A stretch of DNA of 64,000 nt, taken from NCBI RefSeq assembly GCF_035319885.1, contig NZ_CP141285.1, forward strand, positions 682,001 through 746,000, given 5' to 3'. Positions within the stretch are counted from its first letter, which is position 1; every line of letters starts with the position of its first letter. The notes beneath the pieces were generated by a model, which saw only the letters and a list, made by a program, of their open reading frames with translations, was not told where the DNA came from and did no database searches. Of the stretch, positions 42,841 through 54,253 are shown one piece after another. Made by a program: the position numbers and the translations under genes. Source of the stretch: Altererythrobacter sp. H2 (GTDB lineage: Bacteria > Pseudomonadota > Alphaproteobacteria > Sphingomonadales > Sphingomonadaceae).

Positions 42841-44121
42841 TTGGCCCGTATCGTGATGAAATTTGGCGGCACATCGATGGCCGGGACCGAGCGCATTCGG
42901 CGCGTGGCCCAGATCGTGCGCCGCCAGCAGGCCGCCGGACACGAGGTCGCGGTGGTCGTTTCGGCCATGGCAGGCGAGACCGACCGGCTGGTGAACTTCT
43001 GCCGCGAGGCCAACCCGCTCTATGATCCGGCTGAGTATGACGTGGTGGTGGCGAGCGGCGAGCAGGTCACCTCCGGCCTGCTCGCGCTCACCCTGCAAGC
43101 CCTGGGGTGCAAGGCGCGGAGCTGGCTCGGCTGGCAATTGCCGATCCGCACGATCGAGGCCCATGCCAAGGCCCGGGTGGACGAAATCGATGCCGAAGCG
43201 CTGATCGCCTCGATGCAGGCAGGCGAGATCGCGGTCATCCCCGGATTCCAGGGCGTATCTGCCGCAGGCCGGGTGACGACGCTGGGGCGCGGCGGGTCGG
43301 ATACAAGCGCGGTCGCCGTGGCCGCTGCCATCAAGGCTGACCGGTGCGACATCTACACCGATGTCGACGGGGTCTATACCACCGATCCGCGCATCGTCGC
43401 CAAGGCGAAGAAGCAGAAGGCGGTGACGTACGAGGAAATGCTCGAACTGGCTTCGGTAGGGGCCAAGGTGCTCCAGACCCGCTCGGTCAGCCTGGCGATG
43501 AAGGAAGGGGTGCGCGTGCAGGTGCTCTCCAGCTTCCTGGGCGACGATGCCGTGCCTGCCGACGAACTGCCCGGCACGATGATCGTGTCGGAAGAGGAAA
43601 TGGACCAATTGGTGGAGAAGGGCGACATGGAACGCCAGCTTGTGACCGGGATCGCGCACGACAAGAACGAGGCCAAGGTCATCCTCACCCGGGTGCCCGA
43701 CCGGCCCGGCGCGGTCGCCAACATCTTCGAACCGCTCGCCGCCGCGAGCATCAATGTCGACATGATCATCCAGAACGTCGGCCGCGACAAGGGCGAGACC
43801 GACGTGACCTTCACTGTGCCGCAGGCGGATCTTGCCCGCGCGCAGGCGCTGCTGGAGGACAAGCGCGACGTGATCGGGTTCAACCGGATCATCACCGACA
43901 GCAAGATCGCCAAGATCAGCGTGGTCGGCGTCGGCATGAAAAGCCATGCGGGCGTCGCCAGCACCATGTTCCGCGCGCTGTCCGACCGGGGCATCAACAT
44001 CCAGGCCATCTCCACCAGCGAGATCAAGGTCAGCGTGATGATCGACGAGGACGAAACCGAACTCGCCGTCCGCGTGCTGCACACCGCCTATGGCCTCGAT
44101 GCTGCGGATGAGGCGGCCTGA
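42841..44121 (+). CDS. lysC: Aspartate kinase
   Basis: A 426-residue enzyme that phosphorylates aspartate at the head of the lysine, threonine and methionine pathways. The N-terminal ARIVMKFGGTSMAGTE and the GRGGSDTSAVA kinase motifs are intact. Two ACT domains follow (about 270-420), the usual site of feedback inhibition by lysine and threonine. TTG 42841 preceded by GGAGA is the start that gives the family's normal N-terminus. purT begins 2 bp beyond the stop, so the two are co-transcribed. Confidence 0.97.
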   Translation: MARIVMKFGGTSMAGTERIRRVAQIVRRQQAAGHEVAVVVSAMAGETDRLVNFCREANPLYDPAEYDVVVASGEQVTSGLLALTLQALGCKARSWLGWQLPIRTIEAHAKARVDEIDAEALIASMQAGEIAVIPGFQGVSAAGRVTTLGRGGSDTSAVAVAAAIKADRCDIYTDVDGVYTTDPRIVAKAKKQKAVTYEEMLELASVGAKVLQTRSVSLAMKEGVRVQVLSSFLGDDAVPADELPGTMIVSEEEMDQLVEKGDMERQLVTGIAHDKNEAKVILTRVPDRPGAVANIFEPLAAASINVDMIIQNVGRDKGETDVTFTVPQADLARAQALLEDKRDVIGFNRIITDSKIAKISVVGVGMKSHAGVASTMFRALSDRGINIQAISTSEIKVSVMIDEDETELAVRVLHTAYGLDAADEAA

Positions 44122-44123
44122 GC

Positions 44124-45311
44124 TTGGCGCACACCGCCACCATCCTCCTGCTCGGCTCGGGTGAGCTGGGGCGCGAGTTTGTCATTTCGGCCAAGCGGCT
44201 GGGTGCGCGGGTGATTGCCTGCGACGCCTATGACAATGCGCCCGCAATGCAGCTGGCGGATGGCCGCGAGGTGTTCTCCATGCTCGATGGCGCGGCGCTG
44301 CGCGCAGTCGCCGAGAAGCACCGGCCCGACTATATCGTGCCGGAGATCGAGGCGATCCGCACCGAGGTGCTGGCTGAGCTGGAAGCGGAGGGCTTCAACG
44401 TCGTCCCGTCTGCCCGCGCGACCCAGCTGACTATGAATCGCGATGCGATCCGCGACCTGGCGGCGGGCGAGCTGGGTCTGGCCACCTCGCGCTATCGTTA
44501 TGCCGAAAGCCTGGCCGAAGTGAGCGAGGCGGCGGCCTTCACCGGCTTCCCGTGCGTGATCAAGCCGGTCATGTCCTCCAGCGGCAAGGGCCAGAGCAAG
44601 GTCGACGGGCCGGACGGTCTTGCGGGCGCGTGGGATTATGCCGTGGCGGGAATGCGCGGCGACCGGGCGCGGGTGATCGTCGAGCAGTTCGTCGATTTCG
44701 ACTACGAGATCACCCTGCTGACCGTGCGCCATGCAGGCAAGGACGGTGCGGGCGGGATCACCTTCTGCCCGCCGATCGGCCACCGGCAGGAACGCGGCGA
44801 TTATCAGGAAAGCTGGCAGCCGACCCCGATGAGCGACAGTGCTGTGGCGCAGGCACAGGACATGGCGGCGAAGGTGGTCGAGGCACTGCAAGGCGGGGGC
44901 AAGGGCTGGGGCCTGTTCGGGGTCGAGTTCTTCGTGAAGGGCGATGATGTCATCTTCTCCGAGCTTTCCCCGCGCCCGCACGATACCGGCATGGTCACGC
45001 TGGCGAGCCAGAACCTGACCGAGTTCGACCTTCACGCCCGCGCCATTCTCGGCCTGCCTGTGCCCGCCGAAATCCGCGCGCGCCCTGCCGCCAGCGCGGT
45101 GATCCTGGCGGACCGGGACAGCGAGGCCGTGTCCTACTCCGGGCTGGGTGAGGCGATGGAGGGCGGGGCCGATGTGCGGATCTTCTCCAAGCCGACCAGC
45201 CGCCCTTATCGCCGCATGGGCGTGGCGCTGGCCACCGCCGGGGACACCGACACTGCCCGCCGCATCGCACGCGATGCAGCGGGGCGGGTCACCATCCAGT
45301 ACGGCGATTAG
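44124..45311 (+). CDS. purT: Formate-dependent GAR transformylase (PurT)
   Basis: A 395-residue ATP-grasp enzyme that makes formylglycinamide ribonucleotide from GAR with formate and ATP in purine synthesis. ILLLGSGELGREFVISAKRLG and PEIEAIRTEVLAELE mark the N-terminal domain; VIKPVMSSSGKGQS is the ATP-grasp loop. TTG 44124 is the apparent start, two bases after the lysC stop. Formate could come from PurU (encoded at 52910-53764). Its stop overlaps the convergent DUF2306 stop by 4 bp. Confidence 0.96.
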   Translation: MAHTATILLLGSGELGREFVISAKRLGARVIACDAYDNAPAMQLADGREVFSMLDGAALRAVAEKHRPDYIVPEIEAIRTEVLAELEAEGFNVVPSARATQLTMNRDAIRDLAAGELGLATSRYRYAESLAEVSEAAAFTGFPCVIKPVMSSSGKGQSKVDGPDGLAGAWDYAVAGMRGDRARVIVEQFVDFDYEITLLTVRHAGKDGAGGITFCPPIGHRQERGDYQESWQPTPMSDSAVAQAQDMAAKVVEALQGGGKGWGLFGVEFFVKGDDVIFSELSPRPHDTGMVTLASQNLTEFDLHARAILGLPVPAEIRARPAASAVILADRDSEAVSYSGLGEAMEGGADVRIFSKPTSRPYRRMGVALATAGDTDTARRIARDAAGRVTIQYGD

Positions 45312-45877
45312 CCGAACAGCATCACGTTCATCAGGCGGCCCGGGATCAGGAAGGCGGCCACACCGGGCAGCATCAGCGCGGTGAGGTAGGTCGTCACCAG
45401 GTGGCGCTTGTGCGCGGCGATATCGCCCTTGCGTGCGGTGGCCACGACTTTCCACGCAGCATGGAAGGTCAGCGGCACGAACAGGTGAATCCAGCTGAAG
45501 CTGCCGCTCGACTGGATGAAGATGGCAGACGTGGCCGTGACCAGCATCAGCACCAGCCAGACCTTCCCCAGCAGCTTGTGGCGCGGCGTGCCCTTCGCCG
45601 CCAGCAACAGGTAACCGCCGAGCGGAACCGTGGGAATGACGGTCGCGACGTGGATGATGATCGGCAGCTTGGCGTAATGGTGCAGGTTGGGCACCATGCC
45701 GAGCGCCGCCTTGCCCAGCGCCAGCACCATGACAAAGGTCATGGTGAAGCAGGCCAGGCTGACGGCCGTGCGGGCCACCGGGCCGATATCGAACCCGGCG
45801 GCCGGGCGGCGTGCTGTGTTGGCGGCGGGGGCGGGGGCGGGGGTAGGGGCAGGGGCGGAAAGCGAAAGAGCGGTCAT
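45308..45877 (-). CDS. DUF2306 family membrane protein
   Basis: A 189-residue membrane protein with about five hydrophobic segments and a Pro/Ala-rich N-terminus (residues 6-24). Segments such as KLPIIIHVATVIPTVPLGGYLLL and KGTPRHKLLGKVWLVLMLVT fit DUF2306, and its histidines may bind haem b or iron. ATG 45877 has GGAGACC upstream. It diverges from the LytTR regulator gene; this pairing recurs in sphingomonads and suggests the regulator controls it. Function unknown. Confidence 0.88.
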   Translation of the reverse strand: MTALSLSAPAPTPAPAPAANTARRPAAGFDIGPVARTAVSLACFTMTFVMVLALGKAALGMVPNLHHYAKLPIIIHVATVIPTVPLGGYLLLAAKGTPRHKLLGKVWLVLMLVTATSAIFIQSSGSFSWIHLFVPLTFHAAWKVVATARKGDIAAHKRHLVTTYLTALMLPGVAAFLIPGRLMNVMLFG

Positions 45878-46042
45878 GGCTGGTCTCCTCTGGGGCATTC
45901 GTGGTTTGCCTGCCCAGAATGTCGCCGCACTGTTCGCGGGCAATCGCCCCTGCGCCAGCCGCACGGTCTGTACGTGAAATGAGGCGCTGGTGCGCGGGTT
46001 TGCCACTTTACGAAGCGCGAACGGGCGCTAGGCTGCCGGTCC

Positions 46043-46873
46043 ATGCCAGACACCGCCACCACCCCCACAAGCCAGTCGCACCGGTTCTGGCGCAAGCTCG
46101 TGCTCGACTTGGCGGTCATGGTGGGGATCGGCGTGGTGCTGGCGGTGATCGGCCCGTTCGGGACGTTTGAGACCAGCCTGCCGGTCAGGCTCGCTTACTG
46201 GACCAGTCTCGCAGTGGCCGGATACGCCTTCTACCGTCCGATTGGCTGGCTGATCGAACATCATGGCCGGAAACTCGACCTGCCGACCTGGCTGCTGTGG
46301 ACCGGCGCTTGCCTGATTGCGACGGTGCCGATGTCGCTGGCGGTGGCGGCAGTCGACCGCCTGCCATACGGGCAGCCGTTCCCGCCGTTCGAGGTGCTGG
46401 CGGTCAATTATGGCTACGTGCTGGTGATTGGCGCCATCGTGACCTTGCTGTTCTTCCTGTTTGACCCTGACCGGGCCGCGGCTGCGCAGGCCAAGGCGCT
46501 GCGGTTGCCCGAACCGGTTTCCGATTCTGTTCCGGCGCCGGTTTCGGAACCCGCGCCTGCGGTCGGGCGCTTCCTCGAGCGACTTCCGCCGCACCTCGGC
46601 ACAGACCTGATCGCGCTGGAGATGGAGGACCACTATGTCCGCGCGCATACGGCGCTCGGCAGCGAGCTGATCCTGATGCGGCTGCGCGATGCCATCGCCG
46701 AACTGGACGGGATCGAGGGTCTGCAGGTCCACCGCAGCTGGTGGGTCGCGCGCCATGCGGTGGAGGATGTGCGCCGTGACGGGCGCAACCTGCGGCTGGT
46801 CCTGCCCGGCGGTCTGGAAGCCCCGGTCGCCCGTGCCAATGTGGCCGTGCTCAAGGAGCAGGGCTGGATCTGA
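46043..46873 (+). CDS. Membrane-anchored LytTR transcriptional regulator
   Basis: A 276-residue protein with four N-terminal hydrophobic segments (about 20-42, 48-65, 80-105, 118-140) and a C-terminal LytTR DNA-binding domain from about residue 185. ALEMEDHYVRAH and LQVHRSWWVARHAVEDVRRDG are typical of LytTR. It lacks a receiver domain, so the membrane part may sense the signal. It diverges from DUF2306 across 165 bp, the probable operator region. Such regulators usually act on an adjacent membrane protein gene; that is an inference here. Confidence 0.9.
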   Translation: MPDTATTPTSQSHRFWRKLVLDLAVMVGIGVVLAVIGPFGTFETSLPVRLAYWTSLAVAGYAFYRPIGWLIEHHGRKLDLPTWLLWTGACLIATVPMSLAVAAVDRLPYGQPFPPFEVLAVNYGYVLVIGAIVTLLFFLFDPDRAAAAQAKALRLPEPVSDSVPAPVSEPAPAVGRFLERLPPHLGTDLIALEMEDHYVRAHTALGSELILMRLRDAIAELDGIEGLQVHRSWWVARHAVEDVRRDGRNLRLVLPGGLEAPVARANVAVLKEQGWI

Positions 46874-47015
46874 GACCTCTCGCGGGGCTGCCGACCACGC
46901 TGCCCCATCGAATATGACCGTTCCGACACCCTGATATCACCGCACTGTCGCAGTCAGGTCGCGGTCGTTTCACACTTGATCGGTAGCCGCCCTGCAACCT
47001 TTCAGGGAGCACCCG

Positions 47016-49397
47016 ATGTCCAGATTCATGTCCGTCCACGACGCCTTGCTCTGTTCGACAGTTTTGCTGCCGACTGCCGCATTCGCTCAAACTGCTGCGC
47101 CAGAGGCTGTTGTGGCCGACGATACCACCATCGTTGTCACCGCGCAGAAGATCGAGCAAAGGGCGGTCGATGTTCCGATCACCATTTCGGCCGTCAGCGG
47201 CGAGCGGATCAAGGATCTGGGGGTCAGCGATCTCGACGAACTGTCGAGCTATATCCCCGGCCTCAACATCCAGGAACAGAGCGCCAACAATCCCGGCATC
47301 GTGATCCGCGGGATCACCTCGGACAGCGGCTCGTCGCAGCAGGGCCCGCGCGTGACGCTCTATTATAACGGGGTCGATATCTCGCGCTCGCGGGGGTCCT
47401 ATCAGGCAATCTACGATCTTGAACGGGTGGAGGTCATCAAAGGCCCGCAGGCAACCCTGTTCGGCACGGCTTCTGCCGTTGGCGCGATCAGCCTAGTGTC
47501 GGCCAGGCCGCGTCCGGGCCTGGCGGGTGAACTGACCGGCGGATACGGCAATTTCGACCAGACCCTGGTTGGCGGCTATCTCAACGCGGGATCGGACGTG
47601 GTGGCCGGGCGGATTGCTTTCGAAGGGCGGACACGTGACGGCTACGTCGAAAACCTGGCGGCATCGCAGGAGGAGGAACTCTACGCGCAGGATCAGCTGG
47701 GCGTTCGCGCCTCGTTGCGCTTCACGCCCACTGATGCACTGACGATAGACCTGGTCGGCACTTATGATCGCCAGCGCAACGGTGGCACACCCTTCATTTC
47801 GGGCACCCTGCCGACTGAAGCAGGCCCAGCCGATCCGTTCGGCGCGGCCAATCTGGGTGGTTCGCCCTTTTCCGCGCAGGCCCTGGGCAACAGCCAGCTG
47901 GGTCTCGACCGAGACGTCTATGACGCCAACTTCACGCTGGCTTACGGTTTTGCCGATGGCTGGACCTTTACCACGGTCAACGGATACCGCGAATTCGACA
48001 GTGCCGAAGTGTTCGACGCCGATGGCAGCGCCGCGCCTTATCTCGAGTTCGCCGAGATCGCCGATGGCTGGCAAATGAGCCACGAGGCGCGCTTCAGCTA
48101 CGCTGATCCGTCATGGCGGGCATCATTCGGGTGGAACTATTTTACCGAGAAAGGGCGCCAAAACGTGCCCTTTTCGACTGAGGAAGGCGTGTTCATCCAG
48201 TGCCTGACCGGGGCATTCAGCGGACTAGGCGTCGCGTGCGTCAATCCCGCCGGTGCAGTGACTGCGCTCAATATCACCCCTGCTCTTTCCGGTGGCACCA
48301 TCGCCGCGCTGCCATACAGTTCCGTATTCGAAAACCAGGGCGACAATCAGAGCTATTCGGTCTTTGCCGATGCCACCTGGATCGCTGCGGAGGCGCTTGA
48401 ACTTACTGCCGGGGTGCGGTTGCTGATCGAAGAACGCAAGTCGGGCTTCATCTCCAGCGTGCCCGTGCCGGTGCTGCCGCAACTGCTGCCTGAGCCCAAC
48501 CGGACTGGCCTGCTGCGAGCAGTGCCGTTCCTCAACTTTTCGCTCATCCCGGGCCAGATCGACACCGGTGGGCAGACGTTCGAGGCGGATCGCAGCTTCT
48601 CGGCCGTCTTGCCCCGGTTCAATGTCCTTTACCGCCTTTCCGATCAGGTCAACGTGTTCGCCACCGTATCCAAGGGCCGCCGGTCGCCGGTCGTCCAGTT
48701 GTCGGCGGCGCGGTCCGGTGGCTTTGCTGTGCCCAACCTGCAAGTGGTGCCACAGGAAACGGTCTGGAACTACGAGGTGGGTTTGAAGGGCGCGGCGGGC
48801 ATCCTGTCGGGGTCACTTGGTATCTATTACCAGAAATATGACGGTTTCCAGGTCAGCGTGACGCAGTCCGATGGGAGCACACGCACGGAAAGCGCCGGCA
48901 AGGCGAGCAACCTGGGAGTCGAAGCCGAGGTGCAGCTGCGCCCTGCCAGCTGGCTCAGCCTGTTTGCCAACGCCGGCTATATCGACGGCGGAATCGACGA
49001 GAACAACGATTTCGCCCCAGCCTTTTCCGGTGCCCGTTTCCGGCTCCAGCCCGAGTGGCAGGCCGCTGCCGGTTTCACGATCGATGCGCCGGTCAGCACC
49101 GGCACCCGTTTCTTCGCCACGCCCAGTGTCACCCACCGCAGCCGGATCTTCTTTGAACTGCCCAACAGCCCGGTGACCTCGCAAGAGGCAGTCACCCTGC
49201 TCAATGCGCGCGCTGGGTTCACCTTTGCCGACGAGGCGTTAGAAGTCGCGGGCTTCATCCGCAATGCGACCAACGAACGGTACCTGCTGGATGCCGGCAA
49301 CACCGGCGGGGCATTCGGCATTCCCACCTTCATCCCGGCGGAGCCCCGGTTCTATGGCGTGCAGGTGACCGCCCGCTTCAGGAACGCCGGGCTCTGA
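47016..49397 (+). CDS. TonB-dependent outer-membrane receptor
   Basis: A 793-residue TonB-dependent receptor. A signal peptide (1-25, AAFAQ) precedes the plug (about 40-150), recognised by VTAQKIEQRAVDVPI, LNIQEQSANNPGIVIRG and VEVIKGPQATLFG. The remaining 22-strand barrel ends in an aromatic residue-rich strand with a terminal LTR-like FRNAGL. It is typical of the large sphingomonad receptor family for oligosaccharides, siderophores or vitamin-like compounds; no ligand can be read. ATG 47016 follows GGGAGC. It faces katG and shares its terminator. Confidence 0.9.
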   Translation: MSRFMSVHDALLCSTVLLPTAAFAQTAAPEAVVADDTTIVVTAQKIEQRAVDVPITISAVSGERIKDLGVSDLDELSSYIPGLNIQEQSANNPGIVIRGITSDSGSSQQGPRVTLYYNGVDISRSRGSYQAIYDLERVEVIKGPQATLFGTASAVGAISLVSARPRPGLAGELTGGYGNFDQTLVGGYLNAGSDVVAGRIAFEGRTRDGYVENLAASQEEELYAQDQLGVRASLRFTPTDALTIDLVGTYDRQRNGGTPFISGTLPTEAGPADPFGAANLGGSPFSAQALGNSQLGLDRDVYDANFTLAYGFADGWTFTTVNGYREFDSAEVFDADGSAAPYLEFAEIADGWQMSHEARFSYADPSWRASFGWNYFTEKGRQNVPFSTEEGVFIQCLTGAFSGLGVACVNPAGAVTALNITPALSGGTIAALPYSSVFENQGDNQSYSVFADATWIAAEALELTAGVRLLIEERKSGFISSVPVPVLPQLLPEPNRTGLLRAVPFLNFSLIPGQIDTGGQTFEADRSFSAVLPRFNVLYRLSDQVNVFATVSKGRRSPVVQLSAARSGGFAVPNLQVVPQETVWNYEVGLKGAAGILSGSLGIYYQKYDGFQVSVTQSDGSTRTESAGKASNLGVEAEVQLRPASWLSLFANAGYIDGGIDENNDFAPAFSGARFRLQPEWQAAAGFTIDAPVSTGTRFFATPSVTHRSRIFFELPNSPVTSQEAVTLLNARAGFTFADEALEVAGFIRNATNERYLLDAGNTGGAFGIPTFIPAEPRFYGVQVTARFRNAGL

Positions 49398-49404
49398 CCC
49401 CAAC

Positions 49405-49440
49405 AAAAACCTCCCCGAGCCGGGTGGCTCGGGGAGGTTT
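49405..49440. terminator. Bidirectional intrinsic terminator
   Basis: A perfect 14-bp stem (49408-49421 with 49426-49439) around a 4-base loop GGGT. A tract (49405-49409) and T tract on the two sides give both strands a T run. It closes the TonB receptor gene on plus and katG on minus. Confidence 0.88.
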
Positions 49441-49491
49441 CTGCAACCCGAAGGGCTCTGGCGGCTCTTCGGTTAGATTGAGCCTTGCGGC

Positions 49492-51777
<2,286 letters not shown>

Positions 51778-51879
51778 TTAATTGCCAGATAGTAATCGCT
51801 TCTGCCGGTTTTAGCAGCGCGCATCCGCCAGCCGTGCGGGGCTTGCGGCAAATGCTGCCGGGCCCTAAGCGCCGCGGCC

Positions 51880-52905
51880 ATGACAGACTATCCCAAGACC
51901 GCCCGCCTGATGGCCCGGGGCACCGCCTTCCTCGGCTGCGAAACCGCGATCATGTGCGGGGCGATGAGCTGGGTTTCGGAACGCAATCTCGTCTCCGCGA
52001 TCAGCAATGCGGGCGGCTTCGGCGTGATCGCCTGCGGGGCGATGACGCCGGAACTGCTTGATGCGGAAATCGCCGCCACGCGGGCGCTGACCGACAAGCC
52101 GTTCGGGGTGAACCTGATTACCATGCACCCGGCCTTGTTCGATCTGATTGCGGTCTGCGGCAAGCACGGCGTCGGCCATGTCGTGCTGGCCGGGGGCATC
52201 CCGCCCAAGGGCAGTGTCGAGGCGATCAAGGCGAGCCAGGGAACTGCTGGCGGCGCCAAGGTGATCTGCTTCGCCCCGACGCTGGCGCTGGGCAAGAAGC
52301 TGCTGCGGTCAGGCGCCGATGCGCTGGTGATCGAAGGGATGGAAGCGGGCGGGCATATCGGCCCGGTCTCCACCAGCGTCCTGGCCCAGGAAATCCTGCC
52401 TGAACTGGCGGAGGAGCACCTGATCTTCGTTGCCGGGGGCATCGGCAAGGGGCAGGCGATTGCGGGATATCTGGAAATGGGCGCGGCCGGGGTGCAGCTC
52501 GGCACCCGGTTCGCCTGCGCCAGCGAAAGCATCGCGCACCCCGATTTCAAGAAGGCCTTCTTCCGGGCTTCCGCACGCGAGGCGATTGCCAGCGTGCAGG
52601 TCGATCCGCGCTTGCCGGTGATCCCCGTTCGGGCGCTGAAGAACAAGGGCACCGAGGCATTCACCGCCAAGCAGATCGAGGTGGCCGGAATGCTCGACCG
52701 GGGCGAAGTCGACATGGAAGCGGCGCAGTTGCAGATCGAACATTACTGGGCCGGTGCCCTGCGCCGGGCGGTGATCGACGGCGATATCGAGGGCGGCAGC
52801 CTGATGGCGGGCCAGAGCGTCGGCATGGTCAAGGCCGAAGAACCGGTGGCGGACATCATCGCCCAGCTCATGGCCGAATGCGAAGCCGCACTGGACCGGC
52901 GCTGA
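51880..52905 (+). CDS. Nitronate monooxygenase family flavoprotein
   Basis: A 341-residue FMN-dependent enzyme of the nitronate monooxygenase/enoyl-ACP-reductase-II-like family. [10 protein letters not shown] is near the N-terminus, and [33 protein letters not shown] and [27 protein letters not shown] are characteristic. It oxidises nitroalkanes or propionate-3-nitronate. purU begins 4 bp after its stop and may be co-translated. It diverges from katG across 180 bp. Confidence 0.92.
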   Translation: MTDYPKTARLMARGTAFLGCETAIMCGAMSWVSERNLVSAISNAGGFGVIACGAMTPELLDAEIAATRALTDKPFGVNLITMHPALFDLIAVCGKHGVGHVVLAGGIPPKGSVEAIKASQGTAGGAKVICFAPTLALGKKLLRSGADALVIEGMEAGGHIGPVSTSVLAQEILPELAEEHLIFVAGGIGKGQAIAGYLEMGAAGVQLGTRFACASESIAHPDFKKAFFRASAREAIASVQVDPRLPVIPVRALKNKGTEAFTAKQIEVAGMLDRGEVDMEAAQLQIEHYWAGALRRAVIDGDIEGGSLMAGQSVGMVKAEEPVADIIAQLMAECEAALDRR

Positions 52906-52909
52906 GATC

Positions 52910-53764
52910 GTGGCAGCGCCGTTTGTCCTGACGCTGTCGTGCCCGGACCGGCCCGGCATTACCGCCCGGGTCGCCTCGTTCCTGTTCGAGCGTGGCGGCA
53001 ATGTGCTGGAGGCGCAGCAGTTCAACGATGCCGCCAGCGGGCGGTTTTTCATGCGGGTCGAGTTCGCGCCCGGCCGCGCCTGGGGCGATGCCTTGCGGGC
53101 TGATTTCACTGCCCTTGCGGGCGAATATGCGATGGACTGGAAGCTGGTTCAGCGCGACCGCCCGCGGCGGGTCATGCTGATGGTCAGCAAGTTCGACCAT
53201 TGCCTGGCCGATCTGCTCTATCGCTGGCGGATCGGCGAGCTGGTGATGGAGCCGGTGGCGGTGGTGTGCAACCACCCCCGCGAGGCGCTGACCCATACCA
53301 ATATCGGTGAGGTTCCCTTCCACCACCTGCCCGTGACCGCCGATACCAAAGCCGAGCAGGAAGCGCAGGTGCGCGCGCTGGCCGAGGAGACCGGGGCCGA
53401 ACTGGTGGTGCTCGCGCGCTATATGCAGATTCTGTCCGACCAGCAGGCGGCGCATTTTGCCGGGCGCTGCATCAATATCCACCACAGTTTCCTGCCAGGC
53501 TTCAAGGGGGCCAAGCCCTATCACCAGGCCCATGCGCGCGGGGTCAAGATGATCGGTGCGAGCGCGCATTACGTGACCAGCGATCTCGATGAGGGGCCGA
53601 TCATCCACCAGGATGTGGAGGCGATTACCCATGCCGACACACCCGATGAACTGGTCCGCAAGGGCCGCGATATCGAACGCCGGGTCCTGTCGGAAGCGGT
53701 GCGGCTCCATCTGGAAGAGCGGGTCCTGCTCAACGGCGGGCGCACAGTGGTATTCCGGGGCTAG
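52910..53764 (+). CDS. purU: Formyltetrahydrofolate deformylase PurU
   Basis: A 284-residue enzyme that hydrolyses 10-formyl-THF to THF and formate. An N-terminal ACT domain ([20 protein letters not shown]) precedes the formyltransferase-fold domain with [29 protein letters not shown] and [18 protein letters not shown], matching the catalytic Asn-His-Asp type. GTG 52910 is the start, 4 bp after the upstream stop. The formate can feed PurT (44124-45311). ACT suggests control by glycine or methionine. Confidence 0.96.
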   Translation: MAAPFVLTLSCPDRPGITARVASFLFERGGNVLEAQQFNDAASGRFFMRVEFAPGRAWGDALRADFTALAGEYAMDWKLVQRDRPRRVMLMVSKFDHCLADLLYRWRIGELVMEPVAVVCNHPREALTHTNIGEVPFHHLPVTADTKAEQEAQVRALAEETGAELVVLARYMQILSDQQAAHFAGRCINIHHSFLPGFKGAKPYHQAHARGVKMIGASAHYVTSDLDEGPIIHQDVEAITHADTPDELVRKGRDIERRVLSEAVRLHLEERVLLNGGRTVVFRG

Positions 53765-53796
53765 CCCTGTTTTTCCTGCAGGAGTAAGCGCCGCCG

Positions 53797-54198
53797 ATGG
53801 TCGCCTTGCGTACCCTGCTGTTGCGGCATCGTGCTGCCTGGATTGTGCTGGCCGTGCTGGCGCTCGGCCTGCGCGCGCTGGTTCCGCAGGGCATGATGGC
53901 CAGGCAGGGCGACAATCTTGAACTGACCCTGTCGATCTGCCGCGACGCCGGCCTCGGCCCGGCGACCGTGACGCTGGCTATTCCACGCGAGATGCCTGCG
54001 CCCGACCATGCCGCCGAGCAAGGCGAGCAGTGCGCATTCAGTGCGCTGGGGCAGGCAGCCACCTTGCCGCCGCTCGACCTGCTGCTGGCCGCGCTTGCCT
54101 GTGTCATGGCGCTGGCACTGCTGCCTGCGCCCCGGATCGTGCTGCACCGGTTGGCACGCCTGCGCCCGCCGCTGAGAGGCCCGCCGATCGTTTCCTGA
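53797..54198 (+). CDS. DUF2946-like membrane protein
   Basis: A 133-residue protein with an N-terminal hydrophobic segment (about 12-30) and a second near residues 90-113. A region of conserved Cys (residues about 48 and 77) lies between. DUF2946 proteins are often encoded beside copper-related TonB receptors, as here: the next gene, 55 bp downstream, is such a receptor. The family match is partial. AGGAG lies farther upstream than usual from ATG 53797. A role in copper homeostasis is inferred from context. Confidence 0.7.
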   Translation: MVALRTLLLRHRAAWIVLAVLALGLRALVPQGMMARQGDNLELTLSICRDAGLGPATVTLAIPREMPAPDHAAEQGEQCAFSALGQAATLPPLDLLLAALACVMALALLPAPRIVLHRLARLRPPLRGPPIVS

Positions 54199-54253
54199 AC
54201 CATCCCCTCAGGCTGCGCGTGCGGCCCGATTTTCACCTGTTCAGGAATATCTC

